Below, piece by piece: positions 8,327 through 17,092 of a DNA stretch of 64,000 nt. Both the position numbers and the translations under genes were made by a program. The notes under the pieces are model-generated. The model did not search any database and had not been told where the DNA came from. It was given only the letters and a program-made list of their open reading frames with translations. The stretch's first letter is position 1. Each line of letters begins with the position of its first letter. The stretch covers positions 744,001-808,000 of the forward strand of contig CAWFZT010000006.1 in assembly GCA_963820415.1 (NCBI GenBank), read 5' to 3'. This DNA is from CAWFZT01 sp963820415 (GTDB lineage Bacteria; Chloroflexota; Anaerolineae; Anaerolineales; Anaerolineaceae).

Positions 8327-8848
8327 TTGGCCTTTTCAAAACAACACAAAGGTGTATTGATGTCCCAATACGGGAACTGGCTCAAGAGCAGCCAGGCAGT
8401 TTTCGTGCTTGAGTTTACGCACATGAGCATGAAAGAGATCGATAGCATGCGCGCCAAGGTGCGTGATGTTGGCGGCCAGATTCACGTGGTGAAGAATACC
8501 GTCATGCAACTCGCCCTGAAAGAGGCTGGCATTCATTCTGATGAGCTGACTGGCAGCCTGTTGTTCGGTTTTGCTCTAAGCAATCCGCCGGGTATGGCAA
8601 AAGTGCTGGTCGATTCCACCCGCAACTCAGAAATATTCAAGCTCAAAGGCGGATATCTCGGCGGTCATGCTTTCACAGCCGCATCGGTCAAGTCGCTGGC
8701 TGAACTACCGCCGCTGCCTGTCGTCCGTGCCACACTGTTGGGAGTTCTTCAGGCGCCCGCCGGCAGGCTCGTCCGCACGCTGGCTGAGCCTTCACGCCAG
8801 GTAGCACGCGTCCTTCAGGCCTATTCAGAGCAGCCGCAGGCTGCTTAG
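8327..8848 (+). CDS. rplJ: 50S ribosomal protein L10
   Basis: A 173-residue protein that anchors L7/L12 dimers on the ribosome. The start is TTG at 8327, nine bases after the strong GGAAGGAGG, and no ATG fits better. Visible family features are the N-terminal RNA-binding segment (VFVLEFTHMSMKEIDSMRAK, VVKNTVMQLALKEAG) and a C-terminal helix (RLVRTLAEPSRQVARVLQAY) that binds L12. It follows the leader described above and is cotranscribed with rplL 61 bases downstream. Confidence 0.95.
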   Translation: MAFSKQHKGVLMSQYGNWLKSSQAVFVLEFTHMSMKEIDSMRAKVRDVGGQIHVVKNTVMQLALKEAGIHSDELTGSLLFGFALSNPPGMAKVLVDSTRNSEIFKLKGGYLGGHAFTAASVKSLAELPPLPVVRATLLGVLQAPAGRLVRTLAEPSRQVARVLQAYSEQPQAA

Positions 8849-8909
8849 GCACGTTGACAAAAAAGAAATCAAAAATCAATAATCAGAAAGAGAATTAAGG
8901 AGTTTAGAA

Positions 8910-9294
8910 ATGGCTGATCTGGATAAGTTAGTAGAAGAATTGGGCAAGCTGACCGTTTTGGAAGCTGCCGAGCTGGTCAAGAAACTGGAAGAGAAGTGGG
9001 GCGTTTCCGCCGCCGCTCCAGTGGCTGTTGCTGCGGCTGGGGCCGCCGGTTGCTGCCGTGGCCGCCGAACCTGTTGAGGAAAAGACTGAGTTCGATGTCG
9101 TCCTGAAGGATCCCGGCCCCAAGAAGATCGAGACCATCAAGGTCATTCGCCAATTGACCAGCCTGGGCCTGGTGGAAGCCAAGACGATGGCTGAGACCGC
9201 TGGCGCCAAGGTGCTCTCGGCTGTCTCCAAGGAAGCCGCCGCGGATGCCAAGACCAAGCTCGAAACCGCTGGCGCAGTAGTCGAAGTTGCCTGA
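8910..9294 (+). CDS. rplL: 50S ribosomal protein L7/L12 (one apparent frameshift)
   Basis: L7/L12 forms the stalk that recruits translation GTPases. The start MADLDKLVEELGKLTVLEAA is typical of the dimerisation domain. The Ala-rich hinge contains one extra G (about 9049, in GCCGGTTGC), after which the C-terminal domain reads FDVVLKDPGPKKIETIKVIR to TAGAVVEVA. The corrected length is 127 residues, normal for L12. The GC-rich hinge is a likely place for a sequencing error. A terminator follows at 9335. Confidence 0.94.
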
Positions 9295-9334
9295 AGAAGT
9301 ATTTTCTTAGCAACAAACTTAATAAACAAAGGAT

Positions 9335-9366
9335 CGACTGGCAGTTGTACTGCCGGTCGCCTTTTA
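9335..9366 (+). terminator. Intrinsic terminator after rplL
   Basis: A 10-bp stem, CGACTGGCAG/CTGCCGGTCG with one G-T pair and a five-base loop, is followed by CCTTTTA. It closes the ribosomal protein operon. Confidence 0.85.
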
Positions 9367-9429
9367 TAGGACACGTTTTATCAGGCGTGGGCGACCCAAA
9401 AACCTGTCCCACGGGATAGCGCAGAATTA

Positions 9430-10170
9430 CTACTGGACCATGCCGGTCTTAGAAGGAATAGGCGGTTTTACCTGGCGGATGACCATGACCACCTTACCCA
9501 TAATGCGCATGCGCTCTGGGTTTTCGATGTATATCGGACCCAGGTTGGGATTGGCAGGCTGGAGACGGACACGGCTGTCTTCCCGATAGAAGTACTTCAG
9601 CGTAGTCTCGTTGGTGTCATTCAGCCATACGGCGACCATTTCGCCGTTCTCGGCGCTCTCTACCTGTCTCACCACGATGATATCCCCATCATTGACCATG
9701 GCATCGATCATCGAGTCGCCCTGTACTTCAAGAGCGAATAATTCACTGATTTTCTCGCGTTTGGGCAACAGGCTGCGGGCAATTTCCAAACTGCTTTCCG
9801 GATCGTAATAAGCCAGGTCGGAAGCCGGCATTGGCATTGGCGCGCTGGCAACGATGCGCCCGGCCAGGCGCAGCACGAGCATATCGCCCGGGTTGGGAAC
9901 TTTCCGCAAGGTCATGCCACCCTGCATGGAGGCGGTCTCGTAGACCGGCTTGAGGATGCGGATGCTGCGCGAGATGTGTTCGTCGCGCTCGATATATTCC
10001 ATTTCTGCCAACTGCTTGAGATAATAATCGATCAAAGAGGTCGAATCCACTTTGATGCTCTTACCAATCTGGCGGATAGAAGGTGAGTAGCCTTTTTCTT
10101 CCTGGAATTCAGTCAGAAACTCCATGATCTTACGATGGCGAATTCCTAAACCGGCATTTCTTCTGGCCAT
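9430..10170 (-). CDS. lexA: LexA repressor, SOS response
   Basis: LexA represses DNA-damage genes and cleaves itself when RecA filaments form. The ATG at 10170 is chosen because AGGAG lies eight bases upstream. The 246-residue protein has an N-terminal winged helix (SPSIRQIGKSIKVDSTSLID, residues 29-48), the catalytic Ser153 in GDSM and Lys192 in TTLK. The scissile region reads LAGRIVASAP, so the usual Ala-Gly bond is Ala108-Ser109 here. The linker before the catalytic serine is longer than in E. coli. The promoter carries an SOS box, indicating autoregulation. Confidence 0.9.
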   Translation of the reverse strand: MARRNAGLGIRHRKIMEFLTEFQEEKGYSPSIRQIGKSIKVDSTSLIDYYLKQLAEMEYIERDEHISRSIRILKPVYETASMQGGMTLRKVPNPGDMLVLRLAGRIVASAPMPMPASDLAYYDPESSLEIARSLLPKREKISELFALEVQGDSMIDAMVNDGDIIVVRQVESAENGEMVAVWLNDTNETTLKYFYREDSRVRLQPANPNLGPIYIENPERMRIMGKVVMVIRQVKPPIPSKTGMVQ

Positions 10171-10217
10171 AACTTTAACTCCTGTCGTACCCAATCTAGT
10201 TCATTTGTCCTAATTAA

Positions 10218-10246
10218 AATATACACGAACTTTTGTTCTGTGTCAA
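10218..10246 (-). promoter_or_regulatory. lexA promoter with embedded SOS box
   Basis: On the minus strand TTGACA (10246-10241), a 17-base spacer and TATATT (10223-10218) form a near-ideal promoter. The spacer contains AGAAC-AAAA-GTTCG (10226-10239), matching the Gram-positive-type LexA box CGAAC-N4-GTTCG at all but one position. A bound repressor would cover the space between the hexamers. Confidence 0.88.
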
Positions 10247-10263
10247 GCACCAATTTTGTTTTT

Positions 10264-10497
10264 TTAGTGTTTCATCAACCGAGCGATGACATTCAGCGCC
10301 ACAGTCAGCAGGATGCTTAACACTATCGAAGCCAGAATGGGGAAAATGCAGGTAAAACTGCCGAGTTCTATCTTGAGCGTGCCGGGAAGCTGATTCAGTC
10401 CAGGGATTTTTGACAAAAGCCAGACCAATCCACCGACGACTACCAGGACGATCCCTGTGATGACAACCCAGCGTCCAATCACATCCAGGTTCTGCAT
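10264..10497 (-). CDS. DUF2905 family small membrane protein
   Basis: A 77-residue protein with two hydrophobic segments (about residues 8-28 and 50-72) separated by a loop with LPGTLKIELGSFTCIFPI. This matches the DUF2905 pattern of a conserved LPGD-like turn and a phenylalanine-proline motif before the second helix. The family has no known function. It lies just upstream of the lexA promoter on the same strand. Whether transcripts read through into lexA cannot be told from sequence. Confidence 0.8.
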   Translation of the reverse strand: MQNLDVIGRWVVITGIVLVVVGGLVWLLSKIPGLNQLPGTLKIELGSFTCIFPILASIVLSILLTVALNVIARLMKH

Positions 10498-10504
10498 AAG
10501 AATA

Positions 10505-11239
10505 TTTTACACCTTTGTTTACGAAACCATCCTGGCAGCACGCGGCAAACCCGTCCTGTTCTTCCCGGCGCGCTTCGACCTGCATGAAGTCCAGGCGGCG
10601 GCACCGTGGCTCATTCGACGATCCCCTGCTTCCTGGGGGATACCAGTGAAGCCATGCTGGCTTTCGCCCAGGTGCTGCCCAAGTTGGTTCCCCGGATTGC
10701 CCTGGTCGAATTCAATAACGATTGTGTGGCCGATTTGCTGGCGATGTGCCGGGCGATGTTCGAGCGCTACCGCCAACTGATTGAAACCAGGCAGCCAGAG
10801 GAAGCCGAGCGCTACCAGCTTTACGGAGTTCGCCTGGATACCAGCGCTGCGAGACTTTTCGATCACCCCGCTGGGCGACCTGTCCCTGGACCTGGGGGTC
10901 AATCCCCGGCTGGTTTTCCTGGTGCGCCAGGCGCTGGATGGAGCCTGGCAAGCCTGGGATATCCCGGCCGAATGATGCACCATGGCTCGCCAGTACTGCC
11001 AGGCGGTCAAAATCGTCGTGTCGGGCGGTTTTAACCCCGAAAAGATCCACCAGTTCGAAAAGCTTGGCGTTCCGGTGGATATCTTCGCCGTTGGTTCGGC
11101 CCTGTTCGATAACCATGGGCCAACCGAAACCGACTTCACCGGCGATGTGGTGCGGGTAAAGCTGCATGGCGAATGGGTCGACATGGCCAAAATAGGCCAG
11201 CGGTCCTGTGACAATCCGGACCTGGAAAGAGTATGGTAG
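10505..11239 (+). pseudogene. Decayed nicotinate phosphoribosyltransferase-like gene
   Basis: Family segments appear in order in several frames: LAARGKPVLFFPARFDLHEVQ; GTVAHSTIPCFLGDTSEAML and RIALVEFNNDCVADLL; YGVRLDTS; LDLGVNPRLVFLVRQALDGAW; and finally CQAVKIVVSGGFNPEKI, DFTGDVVRVKLHGEWVDMAK and CDNPDLERVW. The N-terminal third is missing. HEVQA is joined to GTVAH with about 45 residues deleted, there are at least two frameshifts, and TGA at 10973 interrupts the last part. The mix of deletion, truncation and stop makes this a genuine pseudogene of NAD-salvage type rather than a simple read error. Confidence 0.82.
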
Positions 11240-11245
11240 ATTCGC

Positions 11246-12166
11246 CTAATTTGGTGAAGTAAAAGCCAGTGCCACCCAATCTTCGATCTGGCGCATTTCA
11301 TTGAACTCTAATCCGTGTTGTTCGGCGGCGGCCCTGACCTCTTCAGCCTGTTCGGCCAGGATGCCGGAGAGAACCAGCGTACCTGCCGGGGTTACTAGGT
11401 CAGCTAGGCCGGCGGCGAACAGGTGCACGATGACCGGCGCCAGGATGTTCGCCAGCACCAGCGGGGCTTGGCGCAGGCTGAATATACCCTGCAGGATTTC
11501 AACCACCGAGCCCAGCCCGCATTCCAGGTTTTGCTGAACCCTGTTGGCGGCTGCATTTTCGGTGGTGGAACGAATTGATGCGTTATCGATGTCTACGCCC
11601 AGGGCATGGCTGGCGCCCAGCCTGAGCGCGGCAATCGAAAGAATCCCAGAGCCGCAGCCCACATCAATAATCGGCTGACCGGGTAGGGTATAGCTTTCCA
11701 CCATCTCCAGACATAACTGTGTGGTGGGATGGGTGCCGGTGCCGAAGGCCATGCTGGGATCGATGTGGACCGGAATGCGTCTATCGTCGTGTTTTTCGAT
11801 CCATGCTGGCAGCACCTCCAGCCGCTTTCCGATGGGGATGGGATGGTAGTGTTGTTTCCAGGCCGCCATCCAGTCTTCGTCTGCGATGCTGAGGAAGGAG
11901 GCTTCTGGCAGCGGCCGGATCATCCCCAGGTACCACAGCGCCTCGGAAAGCTGGCGGCGGGTATCCTCCAAGTGTTCATCCACAACCAGGTAGCCAAACA
12001 CGCGCACCGGGCCGTACTCGGTGCCTTCATCTTCCGCACCGGTATAAATCACGCCGCTCTCGGTCACTACCCCACCAGAAACGAAACGGGAGAGGACTTC
12101 GGCTACCGCTTCAGCCATCTCCCCGTTCACGGTGAGGGAAACTTCCAGCCAATGGGCCTCAGCCAC
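11246..12166 (-). CDS. prmA: Ribosomal protein L11 methyltransferase
   Basis: PrmA trimethylates L11. The GTG at 12166 is preferred over a more distant start (12190) because AGAGGTG precedes it and it overlaps the dnaJ stop by 8 bases. The 306-residue protein has the N-terminal substrate-recognition domain, the DPSMAFGTGTHPTTQLCLEM motif typical of PrmA, and the SAM-binding VGCGSGILSIAALRLGA. The downstream motif NILAPVI is also present. It is the last gene of the hrcA-grpE-dnaK-dnaJ operon, a placement found in many bacteria. Confidence 0.93.
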   Translation of the reverse strand: MAEAHWLEVSLTVNGEMAEAVAEVLSRFVSGGVVTESGVIYTGAEDEGTEYGPVRVFGYLVVDEHLEDTRRQLSEALWYLGMIRPLPEASFLSIADEDWMAAWKQHYHPIPIGKRLEVLPAWIEKHDDRRIPVHIDPSMAFGTGTHPTTQLCLEMVESYTLPGQPIIDVGCGSGILSIAALRLGASHALGVDIDNASIRSTTENAAANRVQQNLECGLGSVVEILQGIFSLRQAPLVLANILAPVIVHLFAAGLADLVTPAGTLVLSGILAEQAEEVRAAAEQHGLEFNEMRQIEDWVALAFTSPN

Positions 12167-13277
12167 CCAGCACCTCTTTAAGCTTGTCAAAGAAACTGCG
12201 TTCCTGCGGGCGCACTTCAGTGCCCATGGTCTGGGCGAGCTGTTCGAAGAGCTTGCGCTGGTCGGCGGTCAGTCGGGTGGGGACTTCTACAGTTACCACC
12301 ACCAACTCGTCGCCGCGGCCAATACTGCGCAGATGCGGGACTCCCTTGCCCTTGACGGTGAAGATCTTTCCTGGCTGAGTGCCGGCGGGCACGGTCAATT
12401 TGGATTGGCCGTCTACGGTGGGCACTTCGATTTCTGCCCCGAGGGTTGCCTGCGAAATGTTAATGCTCAGGTCGAGGAGGATATCATCCTGGCGGCGCCG
12501 GAAATACTTGTGTGGTTTTACCTGGATTTCCAGGTACAGGTTGCCGTTGGGACCGCCAAACAAGCCCGGCTGGCCTTCGCCTCCCAGGCGGATCTGGGTC
12601 CCATTATCAACTCCGGCCGGGATGGAGACGGTCTTGTGAAGGGTCTTGCGCTCCAGGCCGCGCCCGCGGCAGATATGGCAGGGGCTGGAGATCACCTCTC
12701 CCTTGCCATTGCAAGTCGGGCAGGTGGTTACCTGCACCATCGAGCCCAGGAAAGTCTGGCGTACCTGGCGGACTTCACCCCGTCCGCCGCAGGTGGGACA
12801 GCGGCCAGGGGTGGTGCCGGGTTCAGCCCCTGTGCCGCGGCAGGTGCTGCAGGTTTCGTCGCGGGTGACTTCGATCTCTTTTTCGACGCCAAAAACAGAT
12901 TCCTCGAAATTGAGCTGCACAGTATAAGCCAGGTCGGCTCCACGCCGTGGGGTGTTGCGTGAACGCTTGCGTGAGCCGCCCATCCCGAAGCCAAACAATT
13001 CCTCGAAAATGTCCGAGAAATCGACCTGGGTGAAATCGGGCATGCCGCCCGAATTGCGCAGGCCTTCCGCTCCGTAGCGGTCATAGGTTGCCTTTTTCTC
13101 GGAGTCGGACAGTACAGCATACGCCTCATTGATCTCTTTGAAGCGTTCTTCTGCGTCTGGAGCTTTGTTTACATCCGGATGGTACTGGCGAGCAAGTCGC
13201 CGGAAGGCCGCTTTAAGGTCTTCCGGCGACGCATCGCGCGGTACACCCAATATTTCGTAGTAATCGCGTTGTGGCAT
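12159..13277 (-). CDS. dnaJ: Chaperone protein DnaJ
   Basis: This type I Hsp40 has 372 residues. It stimulates DnaK ATPase and delivers substrates. Order of domains: J domain with the HPD tripeptide in RQYHPDVNKAPD, a Gly/Phe region (FGFGMGGS), and four CxxCxGxG-type zinc motifs (CSTCRGTGAEPG, CPTCGGRGEV, CPTCNGKGEV, CHICRGRGLE). The C-terminal beta domains contain IPAGVDNGTQIRLGGEG. It begins seven bases after the dnaK stop. Confidence 0.97.
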   Translation of the reverse strand: MPQRDYYEILGVPRDASPEDLKAAFRRLARQYHPDVNKAPDAEERFKEINEAYAVLSDSEKKATYDRYGAEGLRNSGGMPDFTQVDFSDIFEELFGFGMGGSRKRSRNTPRRGADLAYTVQLNFEESVFGVEKEIEVTRDETCSTCRGTGAEPGTTPGRCPTCGGRGEVRQVRQTFLGSMVQVTTCPTCNGKGEVISSPCHICRGRGLERKTLHKTVSIPAGVDNGTQIRLGGEGQPGLFGGPNGNLYLEIQVKPHKYFRRRQDDILLDLSINISQATLGAEIEVPTVDGQSKLTVPAGTQPGKIFTVKGKGVPHLRSIGRGDELVVVTVEVPTRLTADQRKLFEQLAQTMGTEVRPQERSFFDKLKEVLGG

Positions 13278-13284
13278 TAATCAC

Positions 13285-15213
13285 TTAAGCGTTCCTGAAC
13301 TCTCCGTCAACAACATCTTCGCCGGAGGGACCGCCGCCCGCGGGGCCAGCGCTGCCACCCTGACTGCCAGCGCCCGGACCAGGACCAGTCCCGCCCACAT
13401 CAGGGCCGGGCTGCTGGTACATGCTGCCACCGATCTTCTGGATCAGTTGCCCAAGGTCTTCGGTCGATTTGCGAATGTTGTCTATATTATCGCTTTTCAT
13501 CGTTTCACGCAACTGCTTGACTTTTTCTTCGGCCTGGCTCTTCATATCGGCCGGCACTTTTTCAGCATTCTCATGCAGCAGTTTCTCAGTTGCGTAAATG
13601 GTGTTATCTGCGTGGTTGCGCACTTCCACCAGTTCCTTGCGTTTCAGGTCTTCATCGGCGTGCGCCTCGGCTTCCTTGCGCATGCGCTCGATCTCGGCTT
13701 CGTTCAAGCCGGAGGAGGCGGTGATGGTGATGTGCTGGCTGCGCCCGGTGGCTTTATCCGAGGCGGTTACTTTGAGAATGCCGTTGGCATCGATGTCGAA
13801 AGTGACCTCGATCTGCGGAACGCCGCGCGGGGCGGGCGGGATGCCATCCAGGGTGAAACGCCCCAGGCTCTTGTTGTCCGAGGCCATTGGGCGTTCGCCC
13901 TGCAGCACGTGGATCTCCACCTGGGTTTGGCTATCCGAGGCGGTCGAGAAGATCTGGCTCTTGCGGCTTGGGATGGTGGTGTTGCGTTCGATGAGGGGGG
14001 TAGCCACCTCGCCCAGGGTCTCTACCGAAAGGGTCAGCGGGGTTACGTCGAGCAGCAGGATATCTTTGACTTCACCGCCCAGCACGCCGGCCTGGATGGC
14101 GGCGCCGATGGCCACCACTTCGTCCGGATTGACGCCCTTGTGCGGCTCTTTACCAAACTCACGGCGCACTGCTTCCTGCACGGCGGGCATGCGGGTCATG
14201 CCGCCCACCAGCACGACCTCATTAATATCGGCTGCTTTCAACCCGGCGTCCGACAAGGCCCGGCGTACCGGTTCGAGGGTGCGGGCAACAAGGTCGCCGG
14301 TGAGCTGTTCCAGCTTGGCGCGGGTGAGGGTCATCACCAGGTGCTTGGGTCCGGTGGCATCTGCGGTAATGTAGGGCAGGTTGATTTCGGTCTGCATGAC
14401 CGAGCTGAAAGCTCGATCTTGGCTTTTTCCGAAGCTTCCTTGAGGCGCTGCAATGCCTGTCGGTCCTGGTGCAGATCGATGCCATTCTCGCGTTTGAACT
14501 CGTCGACCAGGTAATCCATTATCCGCTGGTCGAAGTCGTCGCCACCCAGGAAGGTATCGCCGGAGGTGGAACGCACCTGGAAGACGCCGTCGCCCACATC
14601 CAGGACGGAGATATCGAAGGTGCCGCCGCCCAGGTCGTAGACCGCGATAACCTCGTTCTTTTTCTTATCCAGGCCATAGGCCAGGGAAGACGCGGTCGGT
14701 TCGTTGATGATGCGCAGCACTTCCAGGCCGGCGATCTTGCCGGCATCCTTGGTGGCGTTGCGCTGGGCATCGTTGAAATAGGCCGGCACGGTGATGACCG
14801 CCTGGGTGATCGGTTCACCCAGGTACGCTTCAGCAGTCGGCTTTGAGTTTGCCCAGGATCATGGCCGAAATTTCCGGCGGTGAATATTCCTTGCCATCCA
14901 GCACGACACGCACATCGCCGTTAGCCGCTTTGGTCACCTTGTAAGGCACACGGCTGATGGTGCGCTGCACTTCCGGGTCGTCGTACTTGCGACCCATGAA
15001 GCGCTTGATGGAGAAGATGGTGTTTTCGGCGTTGACGATCGACTGGTTGCGGGCCACCCGCCCCACCAGGCGTTCATGATTCTTGTTGACAGCGACCACC
15101 GAGGGCACCAGCCGTTCCCCTTCTGCCGAAGGGATCACGATTGGCTCGCCGCCGACCATGACTGCTCCCACCGAGTTCGTCGTACCCAGATCAATGCCAA
15201 TGATTTTTCCCAT
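13285..15213 (-). CDS. dnaK: Chaperone protein DnaK (two apparent frameshifts)
   Basis: Hsp70 ATPase of about 642 residues after correction. The start MGKIIGIDLGTTNS follows AGGAGGAATCT. Visible motifs are GRVARNQ, VPAYFNDAQRNATKDAG, NEPTASSLAYG, DLGGGTFDISVLD and VLVGGMTRMPAV. The substrate domain has LSVETLGEVATPLIERNTTIP. Frame breaks occur at about 14835 (extra base in GCCGACTGCTG, expected ADAEAYLGEP) and about 14406 (missing base, expected KIELSSVMQTEINLPYITA). The two compensate, so the ends share one frame. An essential chaperone with clean flanks suggests sequence errors. Confidence 0.95.
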
Positions 15214-15222
15214 AGATTCCTC

Positions 15223-15864
15223 CTATTGAGCAACTCTTACCAGCGCCGGGCGCAGTACCCGGTCGCCAAGCATATACCCTTGCTGCACTACCTCGATGAT
15301 TTCGCCGTTTTCATGATTGGGGCTGGATTCATGAGAAATGGCTTCATGCAGGGTAGGATCAAAGGTTTTCTGATCGGTTGGAATAGGTCGAACCCCTTCC
15401 ATTTCAAGAAATTTTTGCAATTTGCGATAAATCAATTCGATACCTTCAGACCAGGCTGCCCCATCGCCCTGGGTCGGGCGAATCTTCAAGGCCCGATCCA
15501 GGTCATCCAAGATGACCAGGTAATTCTTGATGAAATTCCCGGTGAAGTTGTTGTTACGTTGCTCCTGATCACGTTCCAGGCGTTTCTTGTAATTCAAGAA
15601 ATCAGCCCGTTCTCGCTGCCAGCCGTCAAAGTATTCCTGGGCTTTCTGCCGAGATTGTTCCAGGCCGAGCTGGAGTGCTTCGTGGTCCTCCTTGGGAATG
15701 ATCACCATTTCCTGCGGCTCTTCCGAAACAGCAGCAACTTCCATGCCATTTGTCGCACTATCCGGCCTTTTTTCTACTTTTTCAGGCTCGGGCGCCTGGT
15801 TTTCCTGTCCAGGCGTTTCGCGCGAAGCCGTTTTTCGGTGTCGTTTCTCCTTCATATCTGTCAT
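15223..15864 (-). CDS. grpE: Nucleotide exchange factor GrpE
   Basis: GrpE releases ADP from DnaK. A charged, Lys/Glu/Pro-rich N terminus leads to a long helix with KAQEYFDGWQRERADFLNYK and then KRLERDQEQ, the classic GrpE signature. The C-terminal beta domain has PTLHEAISHE and IIEVVQQGYMLGDRVLRPAL. The ATG at 15864 (MTDMKEKRHRK, after GAGGATGAG) is my choice, giving 213 residues. A start at 15897 is possible. It begins 10 bases before dnaK. Confidence 0.93.
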   Translation of the reverse strand: MTDMKEKRHRKTASRETPGQENQAPEPEKVEKRPDSATNGMEVAAVSEEPQEMVIIPKEDHEALQLGLEQSRQKAQEYFDGWQRERADFLNYKKRLERDQEQRNNNFTGNFIKNYLVILDDLDRALKIRPTQGDGAAWSEGIELIYRKLQKFLEMEGVRPIPTDQKTFDPTLHEAISHESSPNHENGEIIEVVQQGYMLGDRVLRPALVRVAQ

Positions 15865-15958
15865 ACGTCTCATCCTCGTCTGAAGAGGTAAATTCATAAA
15901 ATAGTAAAAAACTGTTTTGGAATTTCTTGCCTGCCAATCCTAAAGAGTTGAAGTGTGG

Positions 15959-16993
15959 TTATTCAACCAACGTTTCCGACACCATGTCACTCATCAGGCC
16001 AGCGATGAAGCGTACAGTCGAAATCGTACGTCCGTACTGCATGCGCATGGGGCCAAGCACACCCAGGGTGCCGGTCGCCAGCCCAGGCGAGCCGTAGCGC
16101 GCCAGCACGATCGAACACTGGCGCAGGTTGGTCCAGGTGCCTTCGCCGCCGATCAGCACCTGAACGCCGCCAATCGCGCCGGTCAGGATAGAGCGGGAAA
16201 GCAGCTCTTGCAGCACGGAGCGCTCTTCCAATAGCCTTAGCGCCCGCCGGGCTTCTTCAGAACCTGTAAACTCTGGCTCTGCCAACACATTGGTCAGGCC
16301 ATCCAGGTAAATCTCGCCGGCGACCAGCTCATTGGCGCGTTTGATATCATCCAGGGCCCAATCGACAATTTCCTGTTCCAATCCTTCTAACTGGTACTGC
16401 AAGACCAGGATGGAGGGGTAATTCTTGCCCTGCAGCATTTGAGTAATCCGGTTTGCAGTAGCTGAAAGCTGTTCCTGCGGCACAGGTTCGGCCAGCGACA
16501 TCAACCGCTGGTGGATTTCACCGCCAATCATCACCATCACCATCAGCACCTGCCGCCCACGGGTAGAGATCAGCTCGATGTGTTTGACGCGGGTTTCATC
16601 CGGGTGGGGGGCGGTCACCAATGAAGCGGCGCGGGAATGGTTGGCCAGAACTGAGGCTGCCAGGCGAGACCACTGCTCCACATCGCCGCGGATCTGGTAA
16701 AACTGGTGAGTGATTGTACGCCGGGTTTCGTCCGGCAGTTCCGTTTCTTGCAGCAGGCGGCCGACAAAATAGCGATAGCCTTCCTCGGTAGGTACCCGAC
16801 CGGCAGAGGTATGCGGCGAGCGCAGGTAGCCAGAATTGGTCAGCGCCGCCAGCTCATTACGCACAGTCGCTGAGCTCATATCCAGATGGAAACGCGTGAC
16901 CAGGTGTTCCGAGCCGACCGGTGAGGCCGTGCGAATGTACTCGTGGATGAGCAAGGTCAGGATAAATTTTTGTCGTTCGCTCAGCTCTTCCAT
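15959..16993 (-). CDS. hrcA: Heat-inducible transcription repressor HrcA
   Basis: A 344-residue repressor of class I heat-shock genes. It has an N-terminal winged helix (LLIHEYIRTASPVGSEHLV; MSSATVRNELAALTNSGYL) followed by SPHTSAGRVPTEEGYRYFV, the hallmark HrcA segment. A C-terminal regulatory domain follows, with IGGEGTWTNLRQCSIVLARY and GVLGPMRMQYGRTISTVRFI. It is the first gene of the grpE-dnaK-dnaJ-prmA operon and is preceded by a perfect CIRCE operator, so it is autoregulated. Activity of HrcA normally depends on GroEL. Confidence 0.97.
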   Translation of the reverse strand: MEELSERQKFILTLLIHEYIRTASPVGSEHLVTRFHLDMSSATVRNELAALTNSGYLRSPHTSAGRVPTEEGYRYFVGRLLQETELPDETRRTITHQFYQIRGDVEQWSRLAASVLANHSRAASLVTAPHPDETRVKHIELISTRGRQVLMVMVMIGGEIHQRLMSLAEPVPQEQLSATANRITQMLQGKNYPSILVLQYQLEGLEQEIVDWALDDIKRANELVAGEIYLDGLTNVLAEPEFTGSEEARRALRLLEERSVLQELLSRSILTGAIGGVQVLIGGEGTWTNLRQCSIVLARYGSPGLATGTLGVLGPMRMQYGRTISTVRFIAGLMSDMVSETLVE

Positions 16994-17008
16994 TCAATCT
17001 CCGAAATT

Positions 17009-17035
17009 TTAGCACTCTCGCCGTTAGAGTGCTAA
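17009..17035 (-). promoter_or_regulatory. CIRCE operator
   Basis: TTAGCACTC-N9-GAGTGCTAA is a perfect copy of the HrcA-binding consensus, located 16 bases before the hrcA ATG and just downstream of the -10 box. Bound HrcA would block transcription of the whole heat-shock operon. Confidence 0.98.
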
Positions 17036-17048
17036 AACCTTGTTATCC

Positions 17049-17077
17049 ATCATACCATTTCTGGTATCTTGCGTCAA
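17049..17077 (-). promoter_or_regulatory. Promoter of the hrcA operon
   Basis: On the minus strand TTGACG (17077-17072), a 17-base spacer and TATGAT (17054-17049) form a vegetative promoter ahead of CIRCE. The IS target duplication begins at 17078, directly next to the -35 hexamer, so the promoter is intact but everything upstream of it is now IS sequence. Confidence 0.88.
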
Positions 17078-17092
17078 GACACGCGACAAAAC

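Noticed and set aside
13447..14514. 355-codon plus-strand frame opposite dnaK
   Set aside because: It is antisense to an unmistakable Hsp70 gene; long antisense frames are expected in GC-rich coding DNA.
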